Origin: an uncultured Alphaproteobacteria bacterium
GTDB lineage: Bacteria > Pseudomonadota > Alphaproteobacteria > HIMB59
Direction: 5' to 3'
NCBI GenBank assembly: GCA_902524245.1
Contig: CABZCN010000004.1
Span: forward strand, 1-64,000
Length of the DNA: 64,000 nt
Part shown: one piece after another, positions 39,450 through 48,662 of the stretch
How positions within the stretch are numbered: position 1 is the stretch's first letter
Layout: every line of letters begins with the position of its first letter
The notes under the pieces: model-generated
What the model saw: the letters and a program-made list of their open reading frames with translations, nothing else
The model's database searches: none
What the model was told of the DNA's origin: nothing
Position numbers and translations under genes: made by a program

Positions 39450-39782
39450 TTGGAAAATTTCAACATAAATCAACTAGTTTTTAACTCTGATGGGCTAATA
39501 CCTACAATTGCTCAAGAGAAGTCAACTAATGAAATTCTTATGATGGCCTATTCAAATAAAAATTCTATTGAAATGACAGTAAAAACAAAAAAAGCTCACT
39601 TTTGGAGTAGAAGTAAAAAAAAATTATGGTTAAAAGGCGAAACTTCTGGCAATAAACTTAATATTACTAATATTTATACTGATTGTGACAGTGACGCTTT
39701 AATTTATGAAGTAGAGCTTGAAGGAATTGGCGCTTGTCATACGGGTAAAAAAAGTTGTTTTTATAAAAAATTAGAATTATGA
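39450..39782 (+). CDS. hisI: Phosphoribosyl-AMP cyclohydrolase
   Basis: Third step of histidine synthesis (opening of the PR-AMP ring). 110 residues with the family marks: LIPTIAQEKSTNEILMMAYSN, AHFWSRSKKKLWLKGETSGN, the metal-binding YTDCDSDALIYEVE, and GACHTGKKSCFY. Only the cyclohydrolase domain, with no HisE fused. The start is TTG at 39450 with no clear Shine-Dalgarno sequence; no ATG is available. Overlaps thrS by 4 bases (ATGA). No other his gene is nearby. Confidence 0.92.
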   Translation: MENFNINQLVFNSDGLIPTIAQEKSTNEILMMAYSNKNSIEMTVKTKKAHFWSRSKKKLWLKGETSGNKLNITNIYTDCDSDALIYEVELEGIGACHTGKKSCFYKKLEL

Positions 39783-41563
39783 GCGATATAATAGCATATA
39801 AAGACTCGAATAATAATTATTGGGATACTGAAGTTGAAAATAGCACTCCCATTAAACCTAAATCTGATGATGCATTAAATATAATGCGCCACGATATGGC
39901 TCACATTTTGGCTGAAGCTGTAATTACTCTTTTTCCAAATGCTAAACCAACTATTGGTCCTTTTATAAAGAACGGTTTTTATTATGACTTTGATATGGAA
40001 AGCACTCTATCAGATGATGACTTAGCTAATATAGAAAAAAAAATGAAAGAAATTCTCTTAGAGGGAAGAGACTTTTTAAAGAGGGCAGTAACTAAAAAAG
40101 AAGCATCAGAAATATTTAAGGATAATAAATATAAATTGGAACTTATTAATAATTTAGATAATTCCGATGAAATAACACTTTACGAGCAAAAAAATTTTAC
40201 TGACCTTTGTAAAGGCCCTCATCATAAAAGCACAAAAGATTATAATGCCAGCTTTAAAATAACAAATGTATCAGGGGCTTATTGGAGAGGTATTAGCACT
40301 AACAAAATGCTTCAAAGAATTTATGCAACCGCTTGGTATTCTGAAAAAGAACTTCGGGTTTATTTAAAAAATTTAGAAGAGGCTAAAGAAAGAAATCATA
40401 GAAGATTAGGCACTGATATGGGTTTGTTCCTTCTAACTGATTTATCAGCAGGGAATGTATTTTGGAAAGATAAAGGCTTAACATTGTATCAAAATATTGA
40501 AAAATATATTCGCTCTGAGCAACAAAAACTTAACTATTTTGAAGTAAAAACACCTGAGCTAGTTTCAAATGAGCTTTGGATAAAGTCTGGTCATTGGGAC
40601 AATTTTAAAGAAAATATGTTTACATCAGAAACTGACAATAAGACATTTGCACTAAAACCTATGAATTGTCCATGTCATATTGTTTTATTTAACTCTCAAC
40701 TAATAACTTACAAAGATTTACCACTTAGATACTCGGAGTTTGGTAAGTGTCATAGATACGAACCCTCTGGAGCTCTAAATGGATTATTTAGGGTCAGAGG
40801 TTTTACTCAAGATGATGCCCACATATTTTGTTCTGCAGAACAAATTTATGATGTTTGTAATGAGACAACCCTATTAATTGAGAGAGTGTATAAAAAGTTC
40901 GGATTTGAAAAAATAAAATATAATATTTCTACTCGCCCAGAAAAAAGTATTGGTACGCAAGAAAACTGGGACAATGCTGAAAATCAGTTAAAAAAAGTTT
41001 TAAAAGACAACAATAAAGAATTTAATATTTTAGAGGGTGAAGGGGCATTCTATGGCCCAAAAATAGAATTTACATTAGAGGACTCACTGGGTCGAGAATG
41101 GCAATGTGGAACGATACAAATTGACTTCAATCTCCCTGATAGATTGGGTGCAAAATACAAAGACAAAGATGACAAAAATCAAGTTCCAATAATGATACAC
41201 CGAGCAGTTGTCGGATCTCTAGAAAGGTTTATAGCAATTATTCTTGAAAACACTAATGGCTGGCTTCCTTTATTTGTTACGCCCATACAACTTGCAATTC
41301 TACCTGTGTCCGAAAAATTTGTTGATCATAGTAACCGAATTAAAGGGGAACTTCAAAAACTGGGTGTAAGAGTAATTGTTGATGGATCTGATAACAAATT
41401 GGGTTATAAAATAAGAAATTCTGTTTCTAAAAAGATACCCTATTCTCTAGTAATGGGTGAGAAAGAGATTGAGTCAGACTCATTTACTCTAAGAAGTAAT
41501 GAGGGTAAGAATACTTCTTTTGATGATATTAAAACTCTCTCAGATTTCTTTATCAGTAATTAA
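39779..41563 (+). CDS. thrS: Threonyl-tRNA synthetase lacking the N-terminal TGS domain
   Basis: Charges tRNA-Thr. Seen: the editing domain with HDMAH (His38, His42) and DLCKGPHHKSTKDY; the class II core with MNCPCH (zinc Cys), RYSEFGKCHRYEPSGALNGLFRVRGFTQDDAHIFC, and PIMIHRAVVGSLERFIAIILE; and an anticodon-binding domain. In the E. coli enzyme the HxxxH editing motif is near residue 73; here it is at 38-42, so the ~60-residue TGS domain is missing and only a short polar N-terminus remains. 594 residues. Co-transcribed with hisI. Confidence 0.94.
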   Translation: MSDIIAYKDSNNNYWDTEVENSTPIKPKSDDALNIMRHDMAHILAEAVITLFPNAKPTIGPFIKNGFYYDFDMESTLSDDDLANIEKKMKEILLEGRDFLKRAVTKKEASEIFKDNKYKLELINNLDNSDEITLYEQKNFTDLCKGPHHKSTKDYNASFKITNVSGAYWRGISTNKMLQRIYATAWYSEKELRVYLKNLEEAKERNHRRLGTDMGLFLLTDLSAGNVFWKDKGLTLYQNIEKYIRSEQQKLNYFEVKTPELVSNELWIKSGHWDNFKENMFTSETDNKTFALKPMNCPCHIVLFNSQLITYKDLPLRYSEFGKCHRYEPSGALNGLFRVRGFTQDDAHIFCSAEQIYDVCNETTLLIERVYKKFGFEKIKYNISTRPEKSIGTQENWDNAENQLKKVLKDNNKEFNILEGEGAFYGPKIEFTLEDSLGREWQCGTIQIDFNLPDRLGAKYKDKDDKNQVPIMIHRAVVGSLERFIAIILENTNGWLPLFVTPIQLAILPVSEKFVDHSNRIKGELQKLGVRVIVDGSDNKLGYKIRNSVSKKIPYSLVMGEKEIESDSFTLRSNEGKNTSFDDIKTLSDFFISN

Positions 41564-41580
41564 CTATTAAAAAGTTAATT
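41558..41580 (+). terminator. AT-only hairpin at the end of thrS
   Basis: AATTAACT (41558-41565) and AGTTAATT (41573-41580) form a perfect 8-bp stem that overlaps the thrS stop codon. The stem is almost all A-T, so its stability is low. A direct repeat of AAGTTAATTT (41572-41581 and 41589-41598) runs on to the next gene. Either a weak terminator or an operator for the transporter at 41605. Confidence 0.25.
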
Positions 41581-41604
41581 TATAAAATAAGTTAATTTCT
41601 TAAA

Positions 41605-42501
41605 ATGAGCGACCACATCAAGGCAGTAATTATAGTAGTTTTAAGTGGGTTAATATGGAGTTTTGGACCGCTGGTAGTTAAAAATATGATAGACCCTCAA
41701 ATCTATCAACTCCCCTACCTTGTTATAAGAGGGCTTACAGTTGCAACTATCATATCCTTATATCTTATTGTTAATGAACAAAAAAACTTTTTTATGAATG
41801 TAATTAAAATAGATAAAGTTTCTGTAATTGGTGGTCTTAGTTTAACAACAGCCATGGTTGGTTTTATTTATTCAATTAGCAATACAACTGCTGCAGTTAC
41901 TCTATTTATGTTGGCGTTAATGCCTTTTTTAGCATCATTAATTGCCCTAGTGTTTATTAATGAGAAAATCTCAAAACAAAATTTTATAACCATGATTATT
42001 GCGTTTTTTGGTGCTTTAATAATGATATATGCCAGTGCCTTTAGTGGGTCGTTGTATGGATTAATTATGGGCTTTATATCAAGTCTTGGCTTTGCAGCAT
42101 TCACCGTTGCTTTGAGAAGCAAAAGTAACTTTAAAAAATTTTATATTTTGATTTATGCAGGAATTTTTTGCGCAGTTATTTCCATCTTTTTGATGTTTTT
42201 TAATAATCAAGAAATCTATTTACCTTTAAAAAATATTTTGTTGAGTATGACTCACGGTTTCATCGTTGCAACAGGGCTTATCCTGTTTAGCATTGGTTCA
42301 AAACAATTACTTTCGGGAGAGCTAACAATGCTATCTTTATTAGAAGTAGTTGGAGGAATTTTTTGGGCATGGCTACCGATTTTGGGTATCAATGAAACTC
42401 CAGATGTAAATACAATTATAGGAGGTATAGTTATTTGCTTAGCCATAGCAATGAATTCATATCGTTTTGATAAAAAGAGACTTCAAAATTTAATTAGATA
42501 G
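41605..42501 (+). CDS. EamA/DMT-family transporter
   Basis: 298 residues with ten predicted transmembrane helices in two repeated halves of five, the EamA layout. The first half shows SGLIWSFGPLVVKNM and NTTAAVTLFMLALMPFLASLIALVFINEKIS; the second ends FSIGSKQLLSGELTMLSLLEVVGGIFWAWLPILGINE, the usual motif before the last two helices. Exporters and importers of amino acids, amines and other small metabolites belong here; the substrate cannot be told. It converges on another EamA gene with an 8-base tail overlap. Confidence 0.85.
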   Translation: MSDHIKAVIIVVLSGLIWSFGPLVVKNMIDPQIYQLPYLVIRGLTVATIISLYLIVNEQKNFFMNVIKIDKVSVIGGLSLTTAMVGFIYSISNTTAAVTLFMLALMPFLASLIALVFINEKISKQNFITMIIAFFGALIMIYASAFSGSLYGLIMGFISSLGFAAFTVALRSKSNFKKFYILIYAGIFCAVISIFLMFFNNQEIYLPLKNILLSMTHGFIVATGLILFSIGSKQLLSGELTMLSLLEVVGGIFWAWLPILGINETPDVNTIIGGIVICLAIAMNSYRFDKKRLQNLIR

Positions 42502-43348
42502 TAAGACCAACAACACCTATGAAAGTTAAAGAGATACCTAAAGTTTGAATTTTAGATATTTTTTCTTTTAAGACTAGTCTAGCCAATAAAACTGTTACAA
42601 GACCAAAACCTGAAGAAATGACTACTGCAATACTAACTTTGTCAAAAGCATATGCAGAGACCAAACAAAAATAACCAGTAGTTTCTAATATTCCTTGAAA
42701 AAATAAAATAGGAACTGCTTTTTTTGTCAGTGTTATTTTAGACTTCATAAAAAATAATAAGGAAGCAATACCCAATAAGCTAAAAAATCTTACATATATA
42801 ACAGCCTCAATTGGATCTAAAGAGTTAGAGGCCTCTTGAGAAAAAATAAGGCCCAAAGCCAACATGCCACTAGCCATAAATGACACAATTAGAGACTCTT
42901 TTATCTGTTTTTTTGACAAACCTAGGCTTTCTTTAAAACTATCAGCGCTTATGGAAACAAATATTGCGCCAGATATAACGACAAGAGTGGCAATCCACTG
43001 AGTAAGTGTTGGTTCACTTCCTAAAAAAAATCTTATAACAAAAACAAAAAAAGGATTAGTCGCTGTTATCGAGGCTACAATTGACACCGGTCCCATTTGA
43101 AGACCTCTGTACAAACAAAGAAGTCCAAACATTATTAAAATTCCTGATAGGAAACTATTACTCAAACCAATCGCGTTTGGTGAAAGACCACTTCCAAAAA
43201 AATAAAATAAAATTAAATAAAATATTGAGCCAACAACCAGCATCCAAAAAAGTGAATTTTTAAATCCAACTTCCTTTGATGAAAATCTAGCTAAAAAATC
43301 TCCAACACCAAAACTAAAAGCTGAGAGAATACCCAATAAGATTGCCAT
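42494..43348 (-). CDS. EamA/DMT-family transporter
   Basis: 284 residues, ten predicted helices in two EamA repeats. Seen: GVGDFLARFSSK in helix 1, LLCLYRGLQMGPVSIVASITATNPFFVFVIRFFLGSEP in the first repeat and the matching TTGYFCLVSAYAFDKVSIAVVISSGFGLVTVLLARLVLKEKIS in the second. It is not close in sequence to its convergent neighbour, so the two probably carry different substrates. Function unknown beyond the family. Confidence 0.83.
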   Translation of the reverse strand: MAILLGILSAFSFGVGDFLARFSSKEVGFKNSLFWMLVVGSIFYLILFYFFGSGLSPNAIGLSNSFLSGILIMFGLLCLYRGLQMGPVSIVASITATNPFFVFVIRFFLGSEPTLTQWIATLVVISGAIFVSISADSFKESLGLSKKQIKESLIVSFMASGMLALGLIFSQEASNSLDPIEAVIYVRFFSLLGIASLLFFMKSKITLTKKAVPILFFQGILETTGYFCLVSAYAFDKVSIAVVISSGFGLVTVLLARLVLKEKISKIQTLGISLTFIGVVGLTI

Positions 43349-43363
43349 AAATATAACTAAAAT

Positions 43364-43699
43364 CTAAACGTGAAAACTCTCACCACAGCCGCATTCACTC
43401 GTCTGATTAGGATTTTTAAAAATAAACCTTTCTCCAAACTCTTCTTTAATAAAGTCCATTTCTGTACCTATTACATACATAACTGCTTTATCTTCAATAT
43501 AAAGAGGGAACTTGTAATCATTGACTAGCTCACAACCTTGTATGCTATCATTATTCACATACTCCATTGTATAACTCAATCCTGCACACCCTTTAGTGCT
43601 TAAGCCAATTTTCAAACCAATAGCGTTACTATTATTAACTAATAATTTAGAAATTTGTTCTTCAGCAGTTTTGGATAATGAAAATAAAGGATTGGTCAT
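43364..43699 (-). CDS. sufA: A-type iron-sulfur carrier (SufA/IscA/ErpA family)
   Basis: Carries assembled Fe-S clusters from the SUF scaffold to targets. 111 residues with the three ligand cysteines in the family pattern: Cys38 (TKGCAGLSY) and Cys103/Cys105 (ECGCGESF). Last gene of the suf operon, one base after the SufT-like gene. SufA is the natural name by context; ErpA cannot be excluded. Confidence 0.88.
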   Translation of the reverse strand: MTNPLFSLSKTAEEQISKLLVNNSNAIGLKIGLSTKGCAGLSYTMEYVNNDSIQGCELVNDYKFPLYIEDKAVMYVIGTEMDFIKEEFGERFIFKNPNQTSECGCGESFHV

Positions 43700-43700
43700 A

Positions 43701-44090
43701 TTAAAAACCTAAAGCTAACTTTGCATTTTCGCTCATCATATCTTTATTCCATGGTGGTTGAAAGGTTAGTTTTATACTAACCTGTCCTACATCTTTTAAT
43801 TCATGAACTTTTTTAGCAACTTCTAGTGGAAAACTATCGGCAACTGGGCAGTTAACTGTTGTCAGTGTCATAATAATTTTAATATTGTTAAAATTATCAA
43901 TTGATATGTCATAAATTAAACCAAGATCATAAATATTCATATCCATTTCAGGATCTTTTATGCTTGTGAGAACTTTGATTATATGATCATTTGTTAATGT
44001 CACTGACTGTGATGACGATTTTTCTCCGTAAGTAATCTCACCGTCAGAACTAACTTTAGGCATGAAGTCTGAAAGTGTTTTATTATCCAT
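43701..44090 (-). CDS. sufT: SufT-like Fe-S assembly factor (MIP18/DUF59 family)
   Basis: 129 residues with the DUF59 core: TSIKDPEMDMNIYDLGLIYDISI, TLTTVNCPVADSFP with the conserved Cys, and VSIKLTFQPPWNKDMMSENAKLALGF. Members act in Fe-S cluster maturation and are commonly encoded with SUF genes, as here between sufS and the A-type carrier. About 35 polar N-terminal residues precede the core. Symbol by context. Confidence 0.82.
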   Translation of the reverse strand: MDNKTLSDFMPKVSSDGEITYGEKSSSQSVTLTNDHIIKVLTSIKDPEMDMNIYDLGLIYDISIDNFNNIKIIMTLTTVNCPVADSFPLEVAKKVHELKDVGQVSIKLTFQPPWNKDMMSENAKLALGF

Positions 44091-44093
44091 AGC

Positions 44094-45302
44094 TTATTGA
44101 AGAAGTTTTAGAGTTTTTTTCAAAGATTCTATAAAATGATCAATATCATTGAGATCATTATAAATACCGAAAGAGACTCTGCAAGAACCAGGGATACCTA
44201 ACTTTTTCATAAATGGTTGGCAACAATGGTGACCTCCTCTGATCATAATTCCATATTGGTCAAGAAAAGTGGCAATATCATTAAAATTTTGGTTTTTAAT
44301 ATTAAAAGAAACAATGGATGTAGCATTTCCATCTTCATTAGAGCCATATATATCTACATCTTTGAATTCACGTAAAGCTTTAATTAATGTAGATCTGAGT
44401 TTTTTTTCATTTAGAAAATAGTCTTGGTAATTATTATTATTCAAATATTCCATAGCAGTTTTAAAGCCAATTGCTGCCTCAATTGAAGGCGTACCCGGTT
44501 CAAATTTATTAGGTAACATAGCATAAGAAAAATCATTAGATGAAACTTCATTGATCATCCCTCCTCCAAGTGTTGGAGGATTTAATTTATTTAAAATATC
44601 TTCTTTACCATACATAATTCCAATACCAGATGGACCATAAAGTTTATGAGATGAAAAAGAGTAAAAATCACAATCCAAATCATTTACGTCAATTTTTAAG
44701 TGTGCTATTGATTGACAACCATCAACGGCAACATAAGTATCTTTATTTATTGATTTTTTAATCTTTTTGATATCAAGTATTTGGCCAGTTACATTTGACA
44801 TGTGTGTTAAAGAGAGAACATTTGTGGAGTCATCACAATTATTAATGATATCGTCTTCAGATAAAATGCCATCTTTCGAAATAGGAATTATTTTTAATTC
44901 TAAACCTAATTTTTTACACAAGTTCATCCAAGGCAAATAATTTGAGTGATGTTCTAATTCAGTTACAACAATCTTATCGCCCTCTTTAAGATGTTCAGCT
45001 AATGAATTAGCAATAATATTAATAGAGTCAGTAGCCCCTCTTGTAAAAATTATCTCATTTGTAGAATTAGAATTAATAAAATTTTTTGCTACATCTCTAG
45101 ATTTTTCATATAAATCTGTAGCATCTATACTAAGTGAATTCATTCCTCTATGAACATTTTCATAAGAATTTTCTAAAAATTCAGAAATAGAGTTAATTAC
45201 TTGTTTGGGTTTCTGAGTGCTTGCTGCAGAGTCAAGATAAGTAATAGCTTTGTCTCTGATCTTTTTATCTAAAATTGGAAAATCTAATTTAATATTATTC
45301 AT
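44094..45302 (-). CDS. sufS: SUF cysteine desulfurase
   Basis: PLP enzyme that releases sulfur from cysteine for cluster assembly. Seen: YLDSAASTQKP, TRGATDSINIIA, ELEHHSNYLPW, DGCQSIAHLKIDV, the PLP-binding Lys in FSSHKLYGPSGIG, and the active-site loop GGHHCCQPF with the catalytic Cys. Group II desulfurase of 402 residues. No sufE or sufU is seen in the operon. Overlaps sufD by 4 bases. Confidence 0.95.
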   Translation of the reverse strand: MNNIKLDFPILDKKIRDKAITYLDSAASTQKPKQVINSISEFLENSYENVHRGMNSLSIDATDLYEKSRDVAKNFINSNSTNEIIFTRGATDSINIIANSLAEHLKEGDKIVVTELEHHSNYLPWMNLCKKLGLELKIIPISKDGILSEDDIINNCDDSTNVLSLTHMSNVTGQILDIKKIKKSINKDTYVAVDGCQSIAHLKIDVNDLDCDFYSFSSHKLYGPSGIGIMYGKEDILNKLNPPTLGGGMINEVSSNDFSYAMLPNKFEPGTPSIEAAIGFKTAMEYLNNNNYQDYFLNEKKLRSTLIKALREFKDVDIYGSNEDGNATSIVSFNIKNQNFNDIATFLDQYGIMIRGGHHCCQPFMKKLGIPGSCRVSFGIYNDLNDIDHFIESLKKTLKLLQ

Positions 45303-46399
45303 GATAATAAACTTTCAATTAACTCATTTGAATAATTCTTTAACATATCGTCTTTAATTGACTCAATAATCTCAATAATAAATGCTTTTTTTAGTATTTT
45401 TTTAGCTATTTCGCTATCAATTCCTCTGGACTTAAAATAATAAATTTGCTCGTCATCTAATTTGGAAACAGTAGACCCGTGACTACATTTTACATCATCT
45501 GCATAAATTTCAAGTTCTGGTTTATTGTTGGCTTTCGATATGTCATCTAAAAGCAATGATCTACTCATTTGATATCCATCAGTTTTCTGAGCAATAGAGT
45601 CAACATATATCTTTCCTTGAAAGTTTGTAATAGCGCCCTTCTCAACAATAGATTTAAAAACTTCTCTACTTGATGAAGAGGGCTTTAAATGTTGTATAAA
45701 AGAATAATTGTCATTTACACCATAATTGTTGATATTAAGACCATATAAATCAAAGTTACACTCTTGATTTAATGAAGCATAAAACTCGTTTCTTGTATGG
45801 ATATTATCTGATTGAAAAGAAACAAAATTTAAATATGAGTTGTCTTGTAAATTAGTCTCAAAGTATAAAAAAGATTTATTATTTGAAACATTAAAGTGAA
45901 TTACATTTAACTTAGAATTATTAGATAAATCTAAGAAAATTGATTTTGGGTACTCATCGTTTGATTTGCTATTTAAAATAATAAGATTGATTTCATTTGT
46001 AGAGGATTTAGATATATGTATGTTCTCATTTATTTGAGAAATATCTAAAAATAAATTTCTATCATCAAATGTATCTAAATTTACTGATTTAGTTTCTCTT
46101 TTTACTAAAGAGGAAACTCTAAAAAAACTATCCTCATTATTGTAATTCCAGAGATTTAAATTAGCTGTTAAGTCGAATGGATTTGAAATAGAAGATGTAA
46201 TATTTTTAGTATTATCTAATAGTTTAGAAAAATCTATATCTCTAAGTAAGATTTCTGATTTGACATCTTTATGGAGTTGGGCGTATTTATAATTTTCAAT
46301 TTTAAAATTTTTATATGGGTTTTGATTATCTAAGATATCTTTAGCATATTGAGATGCACTTTTAGATTGTATCTTGTCTAAATTCAACACAAGTTCCAT
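45299..46399 (-). CDS. sufD: Fe-S cluster assembly protein SufD
   Basis: Partner of SufB in the SufBCD scaffold; beta-helix protein. Seen: the C-terminal family block AKQTDG-like QKTDGYQMSRSLLLDD, KPELEIYADDVKCSHGSTVSKLDDEQIYYFKSRGID, with the conserved DVKCSHG Cys-His. The N-terminal 230 residues are diverged and only fold-level assignment is possible there. 366 residues. TAATG junction with sufC. Confidence 0.92.
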   Translation of the reverse strand: MELVLNLDKIQSKSASQYAKDILDNQNPYKNFKIENYKYAQLHKDVKSEILLRDIDFSKLLDNTKNITSSISNPFDLTANLNLWNYNNEDSFFRVSSLVKRETKSVNLDTFDDRNLFLDISQINENIHISKSSTNEINLIILNSKSNDEYPKSIFLDLSNNSKLNVIHFNVSNNKSFLYFETNLQDNSYLNFVSFQSDNIHTRNEFYASLNQECNFDLYGLNINNYGVNDNYSFIQHLKPSSSSREVFKSIVEKGAITNFQGKIYVDSIAQKTDGYQMSRSLLLDDISKANNKPELEIYADDVKCSHGSTVSKLDDEQIYYFKSRGIDSEIAKKILKKAFIIEIIESIKDDMLKNYSNELIESLLS

Positions 46400-47145
46400 T
46401 AAGCAGTTTGAGATATCTCTTCGTAACCTTTTTCTTCTAGCTCTAAAGCTAAAGAGTAATCACCAGATTTTACGATTTTACCATCTGCAATAATATGAAC
46501 AAAATCAGGCTTTATATAATTTAAAAGTCTTTGATAATGAGTAATGACTAAGAAAGAATTATCATTATTTCTTAATTTATTTACTCCCTCAGAGACAATT
46601 CTTAAGGCATCAATATCTAAACCGGAGTCTGTTTCATCTAAAATAGCCATTTTGGGACTTAACATAGACATCTGTAAAATTTCTTGTTTCTTTTTTTCAC
46701 CACCAGAGTAGTTAACATTTAGATCTCTTTTAAGCATTTCAGTACTTATATTCAATTCTTCTGCTTTTGATTTCATTAATTTAGCAAATTCTAATGCGTC
46801 CATTTCACTTTGACCTAAATATTTTCTTTTAGAATTGATTGCTGTTTTCAAAAAAAATGAAGTTTGCACACCAGGTATCTCCATTGGATATTGAAATGCA
46901 AGAAATAATCCCTCGTTTGCTCTTTCATCAACATCTAATTCCAATAAATTTTTTCCATTGTAATCTATTGTTCCATCATTTATTTCATATTTATCTTTAC
47001 CAGATAGCACGTAAGAGAGTGTGCTTTTACCAGAACCGTTAGGGCCCATAAGTGCGTGAACCTCACCTTTATTAATAGATAAATCCAAACCTTTAATTAT
47101 TTTTTTTTCTTCAATAGAGACATGAAGGTTTTTAATTTCTAACAT
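46399..47145 (-). CDS. sufC: Fe-S cluster assembly ATPase SufC
   Basis: ABC-type ATPase that drives SufBCD. Seen: Walker A MGPNGSGKSTLS, Q-loop FQYPMEIPGV, the SufC-type signature YSGGEKKKQEILQM, Walker B AILDETDSGLDIDALR, and H-loop VITHYQR. 248 residues. Between sufB and sufD, each junction sharing one base. Confidence 0.97.
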   Translation of the reverse strand: MLEIKNLHVSIEEKKIIKGLDLSINKGEVHALMGPNGSGKSTLSYVLSGKDKYEINDGTIDYNGKNLLELDVDERANEGLFLAFQYPMEIPGVQTSFFLKTAINSKRKYLGQSEMDALEFAKLMKSKAEELNISTEMLKRDLNVNYSGGEKKKQEILQMSMLSPKMAILDETDSGLDIDALRIVSEGVNKLRNNDNSFLVITHYQRLLNYIKPDFVHIIADGKIVKSGDYSLALELEEKGYEEISQTA

Positions 47146-48602
47146 TATCCAACGCTTCCCTCTAAGCTAATTGCGACTAATTTTTGAGCTTCAACAGCAA
47201 ATTCCATTGGTAAATGTTGAAGTACCTCTTTACAAAAACCATTCACAATTAACCCTACTGCATCTTCACTGTTTAATCCTCTTTGCTGACAGTAAAATAA
47301 TTGATCTTCGTTAATTTTTGAGGTTGTGGCCTCGTGCTCAACCATTGAGTCGGAATTACTTGACTCTATATATGGAACTGTATGAGCTCCACATTGATTG
47401 CCTATTAATAGAGAGTCACATTGAGTAAAATTTCTCGCATTTTTGGCTTTCGACAAAATATTTACAAGGCCTCTATATGTATTATTAGCTTTTCCAGCTG
47501 AAATGCCTTTTGATATGATTTTAGAAGACGTGTTTTTACCAATGTGTATCATTTTTGTGCCAGTGTCAGCTTGTTGCATATTGTTAGTTATGGCTACTGA
47601 ATAAAACTCTCCTTTAGAGTTATCTCCTTGTAAAATGCAGCTTGGATATTTCCATGTAATTGCAGATCCTGTCTCGACTTGAGTCCAAGATATTTTAGAA
47701 TTTTTCCCTCTGCAGGCACCTCTTTTGGTTACAAAGTTGTAGATGCCTCCCTTACCCTCTTTATCTCCTGGGTACCAGTTTTGAACTGTTGAATACTTAA
47801 TTTCAGCATTATCTAGGGCAACTAACTCTACATTAGCAGCATGAAGTTGGTTTTCATCTCTCATTGGTGCAGTACAGCCTTCTAGGTAACTCACATAACT
47901 GTCTTTATCAGCGATTATAAGCGTTCTTTCGAATTGACCTGTGTTCATTGCATTAATTCTAAAATATGTTGATAATTCAACTGGGCACCTTACTCCCTCA
48001 GGAATGTAAATAAATGATCCATCAGTGAAAACGGCTGAGTTTAATGCTGCGAAAGAATGATCTGATACTGGAATTACACTTCCTAGATATTTTTTTACTA
48101 ATTCTGGGTGAGTTTTTACTGCCTCAGAAATTGAACAAAATACTATACCTAAGTCACTCAGTTGTTTTTTATATGTCGTGGCAACTGATACGGAGTCGAA
48201 AACAGCATCAACAGCTATACCAGATAACATTTTTTGTTCTTTTAATGGAATTCCAAGTTTTTCGTAAGTTTTTAGTATTTCTGGGTCTATTTCATCTAGT
48301 GACTTTGGTTTATCTTTTAAACTTTTGGGTATTGAGTAATAATAACAATCTTGATAATCAATTTCTGGAATATTCAATTTAGCCCATTGAGGCTTCGGTA
48401 ATTTGTTGAAGACTTTAAATGCATTTAGTCTCCATTCAAGCATCCACTCTGGTTCATCTTTTTGGGCAGATATGAATTTTATTATTTCTTCATTTAAACC
48501 TTTTGGAGGTCGGATCTCGTCTACTTCAGTAGAAAAACCATATTTGTAATCACTACTACCTAGTGTGTTTACTTGTTTAATTGTTTGTTCTGTAGCTGCC
48601 AT
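47145..48602 (-). CDS. sufB: Fe-S cluster assembly protein SufB
   Basis: Scaffold on which the nascent cluster forms. Seen: [10 protein letters not shown] near the N-terminus, [84 protein letters not shown] with the cluster Cys, and [22 protein letters not shown]. 485 residues. First gene of sufBCDS-sufT-sufA. Upstream a TTGTAA and TATATA pair (17-base spacing) could be its promoter; no IscR gene precedes it. Confidence 0.96.
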   Translation of the reverse strand: MAATEQTIKQVNTLGSSDYKYGFSTEVDEIRPPKGLNEEIIKFISAQKDEPEWMLEWRLNAFKVFNKLPKPQWAKLNIPEIDYQDCYYYSIPKSLKDKPKSLDEIDPEILKTYEKLGIPLKEQKMLSGIAVDAVFDSVSVATTYKKQLSDLGIVFCSISEAVKTHPELVKKYLGSVIPVSDHSFAALNSAVFTDGSFIYIPEGVRCPVELSTYFRINAMNTGQFERTLIIADKDSYVSYLEGCTAPMRDENQLHAANVELVALDNAEIKYSTVQNWYPGDKEGKGGIYNFVTKRGACRGKNSKISWTQVETGSAITWKYPSCILQGDNSKGEFYSVAITNNMQQADTGTKMIHIGKNTSSKIISKGISAGKANNTYRGLVNILSKAKNARNFTQCDSLLIGNQCGAHTVPYIESSNSDSMVEHEATTSKINEDQLFYCQQRGLNSEDAVGLIVNGFCKEVLQHLPMEFAVEAQKLVAISLEGSVG

Positions 48603-48662
48603 AGGTCTCGATATATATGATAAATAAGGATTTTTACAAGAAAATACGAGTAAATACCCTAA

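Noticed and set aside
48044-48382. 112-residue open frame opposite sufB
   Set aside because: Antisense shadow rich in Leu/Phe, as expected from the complement of an AT-rich gene.
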